Shown: in pieces, positions 16,630 through 23,863 of the stretch | Layout: each line of letters opens with the position of its first letter | How positions within the stretch are numbered: the first letter of the stretch is position 1 | Assembly (NCBI RefSeq): GCF_900187615.1 | Contig: NZ_FYDO01000023.1 | Span: 46,079-110,078 of the forward strand | DNA from: Pseudomonas sp. Irchel s3f7 | GTDB lineage: Bacteria > Pseudomonadota > Gammaproteobacteria > Pseudomonadales > Pseudomonadaceae | Direction of reading: 5' to 3' | DNA: 64,000 bases | Notes under the pieces: generated by a model | What the model saw: only the letters and a program-made list of their open reading frames with translations | What the model was told of the DNA's origin: nothing | Database searches by the model: none | Program-made: the position numbers and the translations under genes

Positions 16630-17742
16630 TTAAATAGGCTCACCCAAGTACTGGTAAGTCTGCAAAAGCAGACCTGCTGACTTTTCCCGATTCGCGAAAG
16701 GATTGTCTTGCTCATACCGGCAGAGCTGTAGCGAAGCATCACAGATTGTCTTAACTCGGCCGAAGCGGCGATTGCTGTAATCCACCAGTGCTTGTTCAGC
16801 GGAGCTAGCAGCTGCTATGCACTCTGCCAGAACTACACCATCCTCAATTGCCATTCCACCCCCAGAAGTCATATGCGGCGTCGGAGCATGGGCAGCATCC
16901 CCCAGGAGCACCACGCGACCACGGTTCCAAGGTGCTGGTACCAAGGTGATGTCGAGAGGGCGAAAAATGATCTTCTTCGCATCAGTCACCAAATCAAGCG
17001 ACTCTCTCACAGCGGGTGCCGTGTACTCGGACAATCGCTCACGGAGCATTACCGCGGCTTCGCCGTCGGGGATTCGCAGCGGATCGACGCTGTTTTCCAA
17101 AAAGAAGATGTAGCAAGAGTCTTGAGAGGTCGGAAACGACCCAACGGTGCGACCCGACGGACTGCGATACAAGCAAAACGCATCCACTTGGGAAGGTCGT
17201 GGGGCATTAAAGCGCCAGACACTTTGGCCCGCGAATTTCGGTCCCACTTCTGGGCCAAAGGTGTCGTCTCGTAGCTTGGAGTAAACACCGTCAGCGGCAA
17301 CGACTATGTCGTAGACACCTTCAGTACCATTCGAAAATTGGACTTCGACGCAATCACCACGGTCGACGAGGCTTTTCACCGTTACGCCTTTGTCCAGAAC
17401 AGCTCCAGCACCTTCTGCGGCACCTTCCAGAATGCGAGCCAATTCCGGGCGACGAATACCACAGCTCGGAGGCGCAGGGTCGGTTCGAAACAACTCACCT
17501 GCGGCATCGAATTGTCGAAATGCGTTAAAACTGAAGCCACTATCAAGGCAGGGCTCGGCCAGACCCAGGGAATCCAAAGCTCGCATAGCGTTGTGAAGCA
17601 TACAAATACCGGAGCCAGCTGTCGGCGTATCAGGCTTGATATCGATGCTGTGGACATCAACCCCCGCCCTGCGCAGCGCATACGCAGCAGTCGCACCGCC
17701 GATACCACTCCCGACTATCAGTACGCGTTTTACTTTACTCAT
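16630..17742 (-). CDS. FAD-dependent aromatic-ring monooxygenase (group A)
   Basis: A 370-residue flavoprotein hydroxylase related to salicylate and 3-hydroxybenzoate hydroxylases. It has the GxGxxG dinucleotide fold at residues 9-14 (VLIVGSGIGGATAAYALRRAG), the ADG motif (VVAADGVYSKLRDD, about residues 150-165) and the second FAD motif VVLLGDAAHAPTPHMTSGGG (about 270-290). ATG 17742 is chosen for the GGAG box upstream; an in-frame ATG 32 codons earlier adds a tail with no similarity. It would hydroxylate the ring before extradiol cleavage. It lies downstream of the FAH gene, 264 bp apart. Confidence 0.85.
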   Translation of the reverse strand: MSKVKRVLIVGSGIGGATAAYALRRAGVDVHSIDIKPDTPTAGSGICMLHNAMRALDSLGLAEPCLDSGFSFNAFRQFDAAGELFRTDPAPPSCGIRRPELARILEGAAEGAGAVLDKGVTVKSLVDRGDCVEVQFSNGTEGVYDIVVAADGVYSKLRDDTFGPEVGPKFAGQSVWRFNAPRPSQVDAFCLYRSPSGRTVGSFPTSQDSCYIFFLENSVDPLRIPDGEAAVMLRERLSEYTAPAVRESLDLVTDAKKIIFRPLDITLVPAPWNRGRVVLLGDAAHAPTPHMTSGGGMAIEDGVVLAECIAAASSAEQALVDYSNRRFGRVKTICDASLQLCRYEQDNPFANREKSAGLLLQTYQYLGEPI

Positions 17743-18006
17743 TTTTGTCTCCTCTCCGCTTCTGTGGCGGGTGGTTAAAGCTGGGTAGCCAAATGAGTTC
17801 GACTGAGTCATTTGGCGAATTTTGACCTGGTGCAGCATATGCCACTTTTATCGCTCTCAAAGAGAGCTCAAAGCGCCGTGAATTACCGTGCACACGCCAA
17901 AGCCACTCCAGCAAAAATGCTTAGGGACGAAAGTGATAAGTTGCGCAGATAAACTTGATGTTTGTCAGCCGCTCACTCCGTCCGCTAAGCACTCTTATGC
18001 GCTGAG

Positions 18007-19005
18007 TTACATGAACGGCTGACGCTTCTCCGGCCACCAGCCATCCGCTTTCTTCTCGCCAATGCGGTTGCGCAACACGCCGACACCGGCAACCTCTAGC
18101 TCAACCAAATCGCCTGGATTTAGGCTGCGGCCGATCTCCAACGCAGAACCATTGCCCATGGTACCTGAACCAATCACGTCACCTGGCTGGATGTGATCAT
18201 CAATGGATACGTAGGCGATCAGCTCTTCTGGGGTCCAGAGCATTTCAGATGTATCGCCCTCACCCCATGTTTCGCCGTTCACTCGGACCGACATGGCGAT
18301 GTTGTTCAAGCTTTTGAACTCATCGATGGTGGTGATCCACGGGCCAATGCCATAAGCGAAGTCTTTACTCTTGGTCGGACCCATGCCGATAGCGAACTCG
18401 TTTGCCTGCAGATCACGGGCGCTGAAGTCGTTGAAAATGGTCACGCCGAACAGGTGGGAAAGTGCATCATCAGGGCTCACGTTGTTGGCGAGCTTACCGA
18501 TTACCCAGCCGATCTCCAGCTCATAGTCAATCCGCTGACCTTTGGCAGGCCACGGCACGACTGCATCGTTACCGATCACAGTCCAGGGCGAGCCTTTGAA
18601 ATAGCCTGGGATATCAAGCAATGCCGGCTGCGGAGTGACGTTCATTCGTTCGTGAAACTGGCGAATGTGCTTGGTAAAGGTGAGGCCGTCTCGCACCACT
18701 GATGGATCACAAGCAGCGCCCCACTTAATTACGTCGATTGCGAGCGAGGCATCATCGCCACGCTTCTCGGCGGCCTGGGCAGCAGAATCAAGAAATTGCT
18801 GACCCAGTGCGATAGCTGCCGACATGCTTTCAGGAAACAGAGCCGACGCTAAACGCAGCGATGCTTCGCGCGTCGCACCTTGCGTTTGCAAGCGAAGAGC
18901 CTCAGCAGCGCGCAGATCAATTACCCGACCCTGTTCAGGCAGAACGAGACAGATGCGATGCACTGGACCGTCCAGGCCCTCTACGACAAATCTACCCAGC
19001 TTCAT
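18007..19005 (-). CDS. Fumarylacetoacetate hydrolase-family protein
   Basis: A 332-residue FAH-family enzyme with an N-terminal cap-like domain (1 to about 110, MKLGRFVVEGLDGPVHRICL) and a C-terminal catalytic fold. Likely metal ligands are in YELEIGWVIGKLANN (ELE) and IFNDFSARDLQANE (D). It also carries the family words GDVIGSGTMGNGSALEIGR and LNPGDLVELEVAGVGVL. It probably hydrolyses or decarboxylates a beta-keto or acylpyruvate product after ring cleavage. It is clearly different from HpaG1/G2 in length and N-terminus. ATG 19005 has a GGAGAACTG box upstream. Confidence 0.85.
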   Translation of the reverse strand: MKLGRFVVEGLDGPVHRICLVLPEQGRVIDLRAAEALRLQTQGATREASLRLASALFPESMSAAIALGQQFLDSAAQAAEKRGDDASLAIDVIKWGAACDPSVVRDGLTFTKHIRQFHERMNVTPQPALLDIPGYFKGSPWTVIGNDAVVPWPAKGQRIDYELEIGWVIGKLANNVSPDDALSHLFGVTIFNDFSARDLQANEFAIGMGPTKSKDFAYGIGPWITTIDEFKSLNNIAMSVRVNGETWGEGDTSEMLWTPEELIAYVSIDDHIQPGDVIGSGTMGNGSALEIGRSLNPGDLVELEVAGVGVLRNRIGEKKADGWWPEKRQPFM

Positions 19006-19330
19006 ACAGTTCTCCAGATCTTTTTGTGATGACGACCTTAACAAACTATACGTACCGTTTTGAAAACGCAACCGTGTTTCAGTTAGTCGAATTGAGGCTA
19101 ATTACTCGGTTGACAAGGAGCTGCCCTCGCCTCAATACTTTGAATACGCTACGTGTCGTTTGTCGTGAGGCCGAGACGTGCTGAGCTGATTTCTCCGGTG
19201 ACATTCACCCGACCACTTGAGCCGTATCACCTGCAGAGTTGATGGAATTTCCCCACATAATGTGATGCTGCCCGTAGACCGTACGAGCCTGAACACCCCC
19301 TCCAATTTCAATAATTCACGGAGTTCAAGA
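19006..19330. promoter_or_regulatory. Divergent promoter region between FAH and OCD genes
   Basis: A 325-bp gene-free stretch between two divergent transcription units. It holds the second copy of the TetR-type palindrome (19045-19058), 40 bp upstream of the FAH start codon. I see no convincing reading frame of either strand in it and no unambiguous -35/-10 pair. The OCD gene has a GGAG ribosome site at its right end. Confidence 0.55.
19045..19058. promoter_or_regulatory. Candidate TetR operator 2
   Basis: ACTATACGTACCGT matches the reverse complement of operator 1 (ACAGTACGTACCGT) at 12 of 14 positions, including the full TACGTACCGT word. It sits in the divergent promoter region, so the same TetR protein could control both the FAH/monooxygenase unit and the OCD/lyase/dehydrogenase unit. 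Confidence 0.55.
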
Positions 19331-20338
19331 ATGACTGCCCCCTTACAAGCGCCTGTGTTCGTTTCCAGCGATGTAGCAAGGTCTGTCTTCCGCTGGAAAG
19401 ACGCCATTGCCGCCCTGCAAGCTGCTTACGGTCAACAGATCCCAGCCAAAGCGACGCCACCAAGAACCGTCGCAGTGCTGCAGAAAACCTGGCTCCGTAC
19501 GCTTCCGGCGATTCCTGTAGGTGGGCGTTATTACGGAGCCAAACTCATGGGCTCCAACATGGGCGGCGACGCGCCTGCGGGCATCGAATACGTCATCGTG
19601 CTTTTTGATAGAACGACAAACCGTATCGCCGCATTCGTTGATGGAAACCTGGTCACGGGTTACCGCACCGCTGCAACATCAGCCTCGGCCCTGGACCTTC
19701 TGGCTCCGAAAGGCCCAGCGAAACTAGCAGTTCTGGGGAGTGGCCTGGAGGCGTCTATGCATACCCGTGCATTCGCCAGCGTCCGGGAACTGACGCAAGT
19801 GACTGTGTTCAGTCCGACCCCAGCAAAACGCCAGGCTTTTGCCGAAGCGGTTACCAGCGACCTCGGTATCCCTGCAATTGGAGCAGCTTCGGCTAAAGAA
19901 GCCGTCGAAGGCGCGGACATCGTGCTGACGGCTGCCCGCTCTCACGGCGAAGAACCCATTCTGTTTGCCGATTGGCTCAAGCCAGGCGCGACCGTTGTCT
20001 CCATCGGGTCCACCATTCCGGAACAACGCGAGATCGATGTGTCGGTTGTGGAGCGCAGCGACCTGATCATCTGCGACACCCTGGAAGAAGTTCTCGAAGA
20101 GACCGGCGATATGCTGGCGGCGAAGGCGGCGGGAATCGAGTTCCACGATAAAGCCTTCAGCCTTGCCGACTTGATGAGCGGCGCATGTGATGAGCAACTT
20201 AAAAAATCCAAAACGCCCATGTTCAAGTCGGTCGGCGGCGGCCTTCAAGACATCGTTGTGGCGGAGCTGCTCCTGACAAAGGCGATCGAAGCAGGTCTTG
20301 CGACGCCGTTGCCAATTGAATTCGAAACCAAACGCTGA
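19331..20338 (+). CDS. Ornithine cyclodeaminase/mu-crystallin-family protein
   Basis: A 335-residue NAD(P)-dependent enzyme of the OCD/mu-crystallin family. The dinucleotide fold is visible at LAVLGSGLEASMHTRAFASV (about residues 135-155). VSIGSTIPEQREIDVSVVERSD and the N-terminal substrate region RYYGAKLMGSNM also fit. Members include ornithine cyclodeaminase, ketimine reductase and alanine or N-alkyl amino acid dehydrogenases, so the reaction cannot be named. Its place in an aromatic-degradation locus suggests an imine or amino-acid step. ATG 19331 follows an ACGGAG box. Confidence 0.8.
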   Translation: MTAPLQAPVFVSSDVARSVFRWKDAIAALQAAYGQQIPAKATPPRTVAVLQKTWLRTLPAIPVGGRYYGAKLMGSNMGGDAPAGIEYVIVLFDRTTNRIAAFVDGNLVTGYRTAATSASALDLLAPKGPAKLAVLGSGLEASMHTRAFASVRELTQVTVFSPTPAKRQAFAEAVTSDLGIPAIGAASAKEAVEGADIVLTAARSHGEEPILFADWLKPGATVVSIGSTIPEQREIDVSVVERSDLIICDTLEEVLEETGDMLAAKAAGIEFHDKAFSLADLMSGACDEQLKKSKTPMFKSVGGGLQDIVVAELLLTKAIEAGLATPLPIEFETKR

Positions 20339-20383
20339 ACGTACCAATCCGCCTAAACACTGACTTATAGATAGGAACCGACC

Positions 20384-21394
20384 ATGGCTAATTACAACAA
20401 AAAGGAATCCCGCGAGTGGGCACGTGAACACCTTAAAGGTGTCGGTAACGTCACGATTCCAACGATGACCTCAGACTTCAAACGCATCAATGAAAAGGCC
20501 GTTCGCCACGACGTAGAGCTTGCTATCAAGCACGGTTTTGTCGGCTCTCTTTCCTGCTCCGAAGTAGCGATTACTCGCGACCAATACGATGAGTTCTGCC
20601 GCATCATGGCCGATCAGGCTGCGGGCCGTCTTATGGTTATTCACCAGGCGGTATTCAATACCCTCGAAGAGAACATCGAGGCCGTAAAGCGCGCAGAAGC
20701 CGCAGGTGCAGACCTGGTTCTGCTGGGTTACCCGCCCTACTTCTACCCCAAGTCTTACGACGAAGTCTTCGATTACACGAAGGCTGTTTGCGACGCCACA
20801 AACCTCGGCGTAATCGTCTTCCCATTGCCGGCCTGGAACTTCGGCCGCCTGCATCCAGCCGACATTCCGGTCTCGGTATTGCGCCGGATGGTAGACGAAA
20901 TTCCTAACGTGGTGGCTATCAAAGCCGAGGGCGGCCTGCCCTACATCATGTCCGCGATCGAAGTTCACCGTGAGTTCCACAAAGAAGTGGTGATTTCTTC
21001 TCCGCTGGAATACGAGTACGCACCACTCGCTCAAGTCATAGATATTCCGTTCTGTGGAACTAACTACTCCTCTTACTACGGCTCGACCATTCCAAAGATC
21101 CACGCGCTGATTCAAGCCGGAAATTACGACGAGGCCACGCAGCTCTGGTACAAAATTGATCCGGCTCGCAAGGCCTTCGGAAGCCTGCCTATCGCCGCCA
21201 ACGGTCTCCTGAACCGCATGATGTGGAAATACGAAGGCTGGCTCCAGGGCTACAACGGCGGTCCACTGCCGCACCCGACCCAGCGAGTTTTCCAGCGCGA
21301 CATGGCCGTGCTTCGCAAGGGCCTGGAAGCTGCTGGCCTGAACCCAACATCTGATCTCGACGAAGCTTTCTTCGTTGGTCGTAACCCTGCTTGA
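20384..21394 (+). CDS. DHDPS/NAL-family lyase with an unusual active site
   Basis: A 336-residue TIM-barrel class I aldolase/hydro-lyase of the dihydrodipicolinate synthase superfamily. The Schiff-base lysine is K180 (VVAIKAEGG). The canonical tyrosine motif YNxP reads VFPLP (about 145-149), and the GTTGE motif is replaced by SLSCSE (about 55-60), so the classical synthase reaction is unlikely. It is also longer than DapA (about 292). Hydratase-aldolases such as NahE in aromatic pathways belong to this superfamily, so retro-aldol cleavage of a ring-fission product is plausible. It is 45 bp after the OCD gene. Confidence 0.8.
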   Translation: MANYNKKESREWAREHLKGVGNVTIPTMTSDFKRINEKAVRHDVELAIKHGFVGSLSCSEVAITRDQYDEFCRIMADQAAGRLMVIHQAVFNTLEENIEAVKRAEAAGADLVLLGYPPYFYPKSYDEVFDYTKAVCDATNLGVIVFPLPAWNFGRLHPADIPVSVLRRMVDEIPNVVAIKAEGGLPYIMSAIEVHREFHKEVVISSPLEYEYAPLAQVIDIPFCGTNYSSYYGSTIPKIHALIQAGNYDEATQLWYKIDPARKAFGSLPIAANGLLNRMMWKYEGWLQGYNGGPLPHPTQRVFQRDMAVLRKGLEAAGLNPTSDLDEAFFVGRNPA

Positions 21395-21404
21395 GACCGA
21401 ATCA

Positions 21405-22880
21405 ATGAACGCAGTCGTAAAGTTACAGTTGAGAGATCCGGACCTGTTGCGCCAGGCAATGCTGATCGGTGGCGAGTGGGTACAAGCCGATAGCGGCGAG
21501 ACCATTGAAGTTAGAAACCCGGCGACTGGTGAGCTGATTGCACGTGTGCCTAACGGTGGCGCAGCGGAAACTCGGCGGGCTATTGAAGCGGCTGAAAAGG
21601 CTATGCGCACATGGCGCAACACACTGCCCAAGGAACGCTCGAAGGTTCTGCGCACACTGTTCGATCTGATGCATGAGAATCTGGAAGACCTCGCGGTCAT
21701 CATGACAGCCGAACAAGGCAAACCGCTGGTGGAATCACGAGGCGAAATCGTCTACGCCGCGGGCTTTATCGAGTGGTACGCGGAAGAAGCGAAACGCGTG
21801 TATGGCGACATCGTCCCGCACAACGTTCATGGTCGTCGTCTCTTGGTGCAAAAAGCTCCGATCGGTGTTTTTGCGGCAATCACCCCCTGGAACTTTCCTT
21901 CCGCGATGATCACGCGAAAGGCTGGTCCAGGCTGGGCTGTAGGCTGCGCCGGAGTAATCAAACCTGCTAGCCAAACGCCGTTGTCAGCCCTTGCTCTCGC
22001 AGTATTGGCTGAACGCGCTGGCCTGCCCGCCGGCGTCTGCAACGTGGTGACTGGATCTGCCCGGGCCATCGGCGGCGAGCTTACTTCCAGCCATGTGGTT
22101 CGTAAGCTGTCGTTTACTGGCTCGACCGAGGTAGGCGCTCAACTGTTGGCGCAATGTGCTCCGACCATCAAGAAAACCAGCATGGAACTGGGCGGCAATG
22201 CCCCCTTCATCATCTTCGACGATGCTGATGTGGATGCTGCCGTACAAGGCGCCGTGGCTGCGAAATATCGGAACACAGGCCAGGCCTGCGTAGCCGCCAA
22301 CCGCATCCTGGTCCAATCGGGTATTTACGACACGTTTGCGAAAAAGCTGGCTGAGGCGACTAGCGCGCTCAAGGTTGGCAATGGCATGGACGACGGTGTT
22401 GTGCAGGGCCCGCTGATCAACAGCCAGGCAGTTGATAAAGTTGAGGAGCACATTGCCGACGCGCTTTCCAAGGGCGCGCAGGTTGCTGCTGGCGGCAAAC
22501 GTCATGCGCTCGGCGGAAGCTATTTTCAGCCGACCGTTTTGACCAACGTTCCTCGCGATGCGTTGATTTTTAACGACGAAACCTTTGGCCCAGTGGCACC
22601 GCTCTTCCGCTTTGAAACTGAGGCTGAAGCGATCGAAATGGCGAACGACACGCCCTTCGGGTTGGCTGCCTACGTGTTTGCCCGAGACGTGGGTCGAATC
22701 TTCCGCGTCGTCGACAGCCTGGAATTCGGCATGGTCGGTGTTAACGAAGGGATCATTTCCACCGAAGTGGCACCTTTCGGCGGGGTAAAAACATCTGGGC
22801 TAGGGCGAGAAGGCTCGAAGTACGGCGTGGATGACTACCTGGAAATCAAGTACGTCGCCCTAGGCGGGCTTGGTAACTAA
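21405..22880 (+). CDS. GabD-like NAD(P)+ semialdehyde dehydrogenase
   Basis: A 491-residue aldehyde dehydrogenase close to succinic semialdehyde dehydrogenases. It has AEQGKPLVESRGEI, ITPWNFPSAMITRK (oxyanion Asn), the general base in SMELGGNAPFIIFDDADVD and the nucleophile in NTGQACVAANRI. ATG 21405 begins 10 bases after the lyase stop. It could oxidise the aldehyde made by the local aldolase. It could also clear the succinic semialdehyde produced by the hpa pathway 13 kb away. It is the last gene of this unit; a hairpin follows. Confidence 0.88.
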   Translation: MNAVVKLQLRDPDLLRQAMLIGGEWVQADSGETIEVRNPATGELIARVPNGGAAETRRAIEAAEKAMRTWRNTLPKERSKVLRTLFDLMHENLEDLAVIMTAEQGKPLVESRGEIVYAAGFIEWYAEEAKRVYGDIVPHNVHGRRLLVQKAPIGVFAAITPWNFPSAMITRKAGPGWAVGCAGVIKPASQTPLSALALAVLAERAGLPAGVCNVVTGSARAIGGELTSSHVVRKLSFTGSTEVGAQLLAQCAPTIKKTSMELGGNAPFIIFDDADVDAAVQGAVAAKYRNTGQACVAANRILVQSGIYDTFAKKLAEATSALKVGNGMDDGVVQGPLINSQAVDKVEEHIADALSKGAQVAAGGKRHALGGSYFQPTVLTNVPRDALIFNDETFGPVAPLFRFETEAEAIEMANDTPFGLAAYVFARDVGRIFRVVDSLEFGMVGVNEGIISTEVAPFGGVKTSGLGREGSKYGVDDYLEIKYVALGGLGN

Positions 22881-22913
22881 CTAAGCTGGCACTGCGTGTC
22901 GTAAATGCTTGAG

Positions 22914-22936
22914 GAGCGCTTCCACAAGAAGCGCTC
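22914..22936 (+). terminator. Hairpin after the catabolic operon
   Basis: GAGCGCTTC and GAAGCGCTC form a perfect 9-bp stem with a CACAA loop, 34 bases after the dehydrogenase stop. The following bases (TCTCC) are not a strong T-run, so termination may be weak or factor-assisted. Confidence 0.45.
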
Positions 22937-23125
22937 TCTCCAAGAGGGTCTTGACCGTCCTTCGAGAAGCACCATTCGTGGCGTTTTAACCACACTTTGA
23001 AAAAGCCGTGCTGCCTATCGGTGGCACTTATGCATTGTCACTCGATAACAAAGGGCCAAGACCTCTCTGATATCAGTCAAACAATGCAGCAGGTCAAATG
23101 GTCCCCACCCCCGGTGGGTTAGTTT

Positions 23126-23188
23126 TCAATCAGCGCCAACAACATAACGCTCACCAGATTTCATCACGAACCGTTGAGCACGCAGCAT
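23126..23188 (-). pseudogene. 20-codon stub resembling the start of a tyrosine recombinase
   Basis: ATG 23188 follows a near-ideal GGAGGTGG ribosome site and encodes MLRAQRFVMKSGERYVVGAD before a stop. The pattern QRFxxxxGERYxV resembles, from memory, the start of tyrosine site-specific recombinases found in Pseudomonas. If so, only the 5' tip remains. The evidence is short, so this is tentative. Confidence 0.3.
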
Positions 23189-23272
23189 GGGCCACCTCCA
23201 AAATTTACATTCTGGTCTAGGTAGCTAAGTTCCTCTTTATCGACCTGTCAACGCGTTCGCAAATGAAATAAA

Positions 23273-23296
23273 AAAGCCCTGAATAATCAGGGCTTT
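23273..23296 (-). terminator. Terminator of ssb
   Basis: AAAGCCCTGA and TCAGGGCTTT form a perfect 10-bp stem with a four-base loop, followed on the minus strand by TTTATTTC. It lies 37 bases after the ssb stop. Confidence 0.85.
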
Positions 23297-23332
23297 AATT
23301 GAAATATTTTACAGTTTCCTCCTAGGTACATC

Positions 23333-23854
23333 CTAGAACGGGATATCGTCATCAAAGCTGTCGAAATCCGGAGCTGGCTGCGGTGCAGCCTGCTGTGGAG
23401 CCGGAGCCGAACGCTGTTGCGGTGCCGACTGCTGCGGACGTGGAGCCTGCTGGCGCGGAGCGGATTGCTGGTAGTTGTTACCGCCGCCCTGAGGCTGCTG
23501 CTCGCCCTGTGGACGGCCGCCCAGCAGTTGCATGGTGCCTTGCATGTCGACCACGATTTCGGTGGTGTAACGCTTGATACCGTCTTTTTCCCACTCGCGG
23601 GTCTGCAGCTTGCCTTCGATGTAGACCTGCGAACCTTTACGCAGGTATTCGCCGGCGATTTCCGCAACCTTGCCGAACATCGAAACACGGTGCCATTCGG
23701 TCTTTTCGACTTTCTGACCGGTTTGCTTGTCGGTCCACTGTTCGCTGGTCGCCAGACTCAGGTTGGTCACGGCGTTACCGTTAGGCAAGTAGCGAACTTC
23801 GGGATCCTGGCCGCAAGTGCCGACCAATATGACTTTGTTAACCCCACGGGCCAT
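23333..23854 (-). CDS. ssb: Single-stranded DNA-binding protein
   Basis: A 173-residue SSB. The OB-fold DNA-binding domain spans about residues 1-110 (MARGVNKVILVGTCGQDPEVRY, WHRVSMFGKVAEIAGEYLRKG). A Gln/Pro/Ala-rich flexible linker follows, then the acidic tip DSFDDDIPF that recruits repair and replication partners. It is 9 bp downstream of the MFS gene and probably shares its transcript. It has its own terminator. Confidence 0.97.
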   Translation of the reverse strand: MARGVNKVILVGTCGQDPEVRYLPNGNAVTNLSLATSEQWTDKQTGQKVEKTEWHRVSMFGKVAEIAGEYLRKGSQVYIEGKLQTREWEKDGIKRYTTEIVVDMQGTMQLLGGRPQGEQQPQGGGNNYQQSAPRQQAPRPQQSAPQQRSAPAPQQAAPQPAPDFDSFDDDIPF

Positions 23855-23863
23855 AACGTTCTC

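Larger units (their letters stand above)
22881..23332. other. 452-bp gene-poor boundary between accessory and core regions
   Basis: This stretch separates the catabolic locus from ssb. It contains a 9-bp hairpin (22914-22936), a GC-rich inverted word around 23104-23118 (CCACCCCCGGTGGG), a 20-codon stub with a strong ribosome site (23126-23188) and the ssb terminator (23273-23296). I see no intact gene or complete mobile element. It looks like a junction with debris of past insertion. Confidence 0.5.

Noticed and set aside
17743..18006. A third TetR operator in the gap between the FAH and monooxygenase genes
   Set aside because: The best candidate (ACCGTGCACACG near 17888) lacks the GTACGTAC core and does not match the other two sites.
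18007..19005. FAH-family gene as a third copy of hpaG
   Set aside because: At 332 residues with a different N-terminal domain, it belongs to another FAH subgroup and sits under a different regulator.
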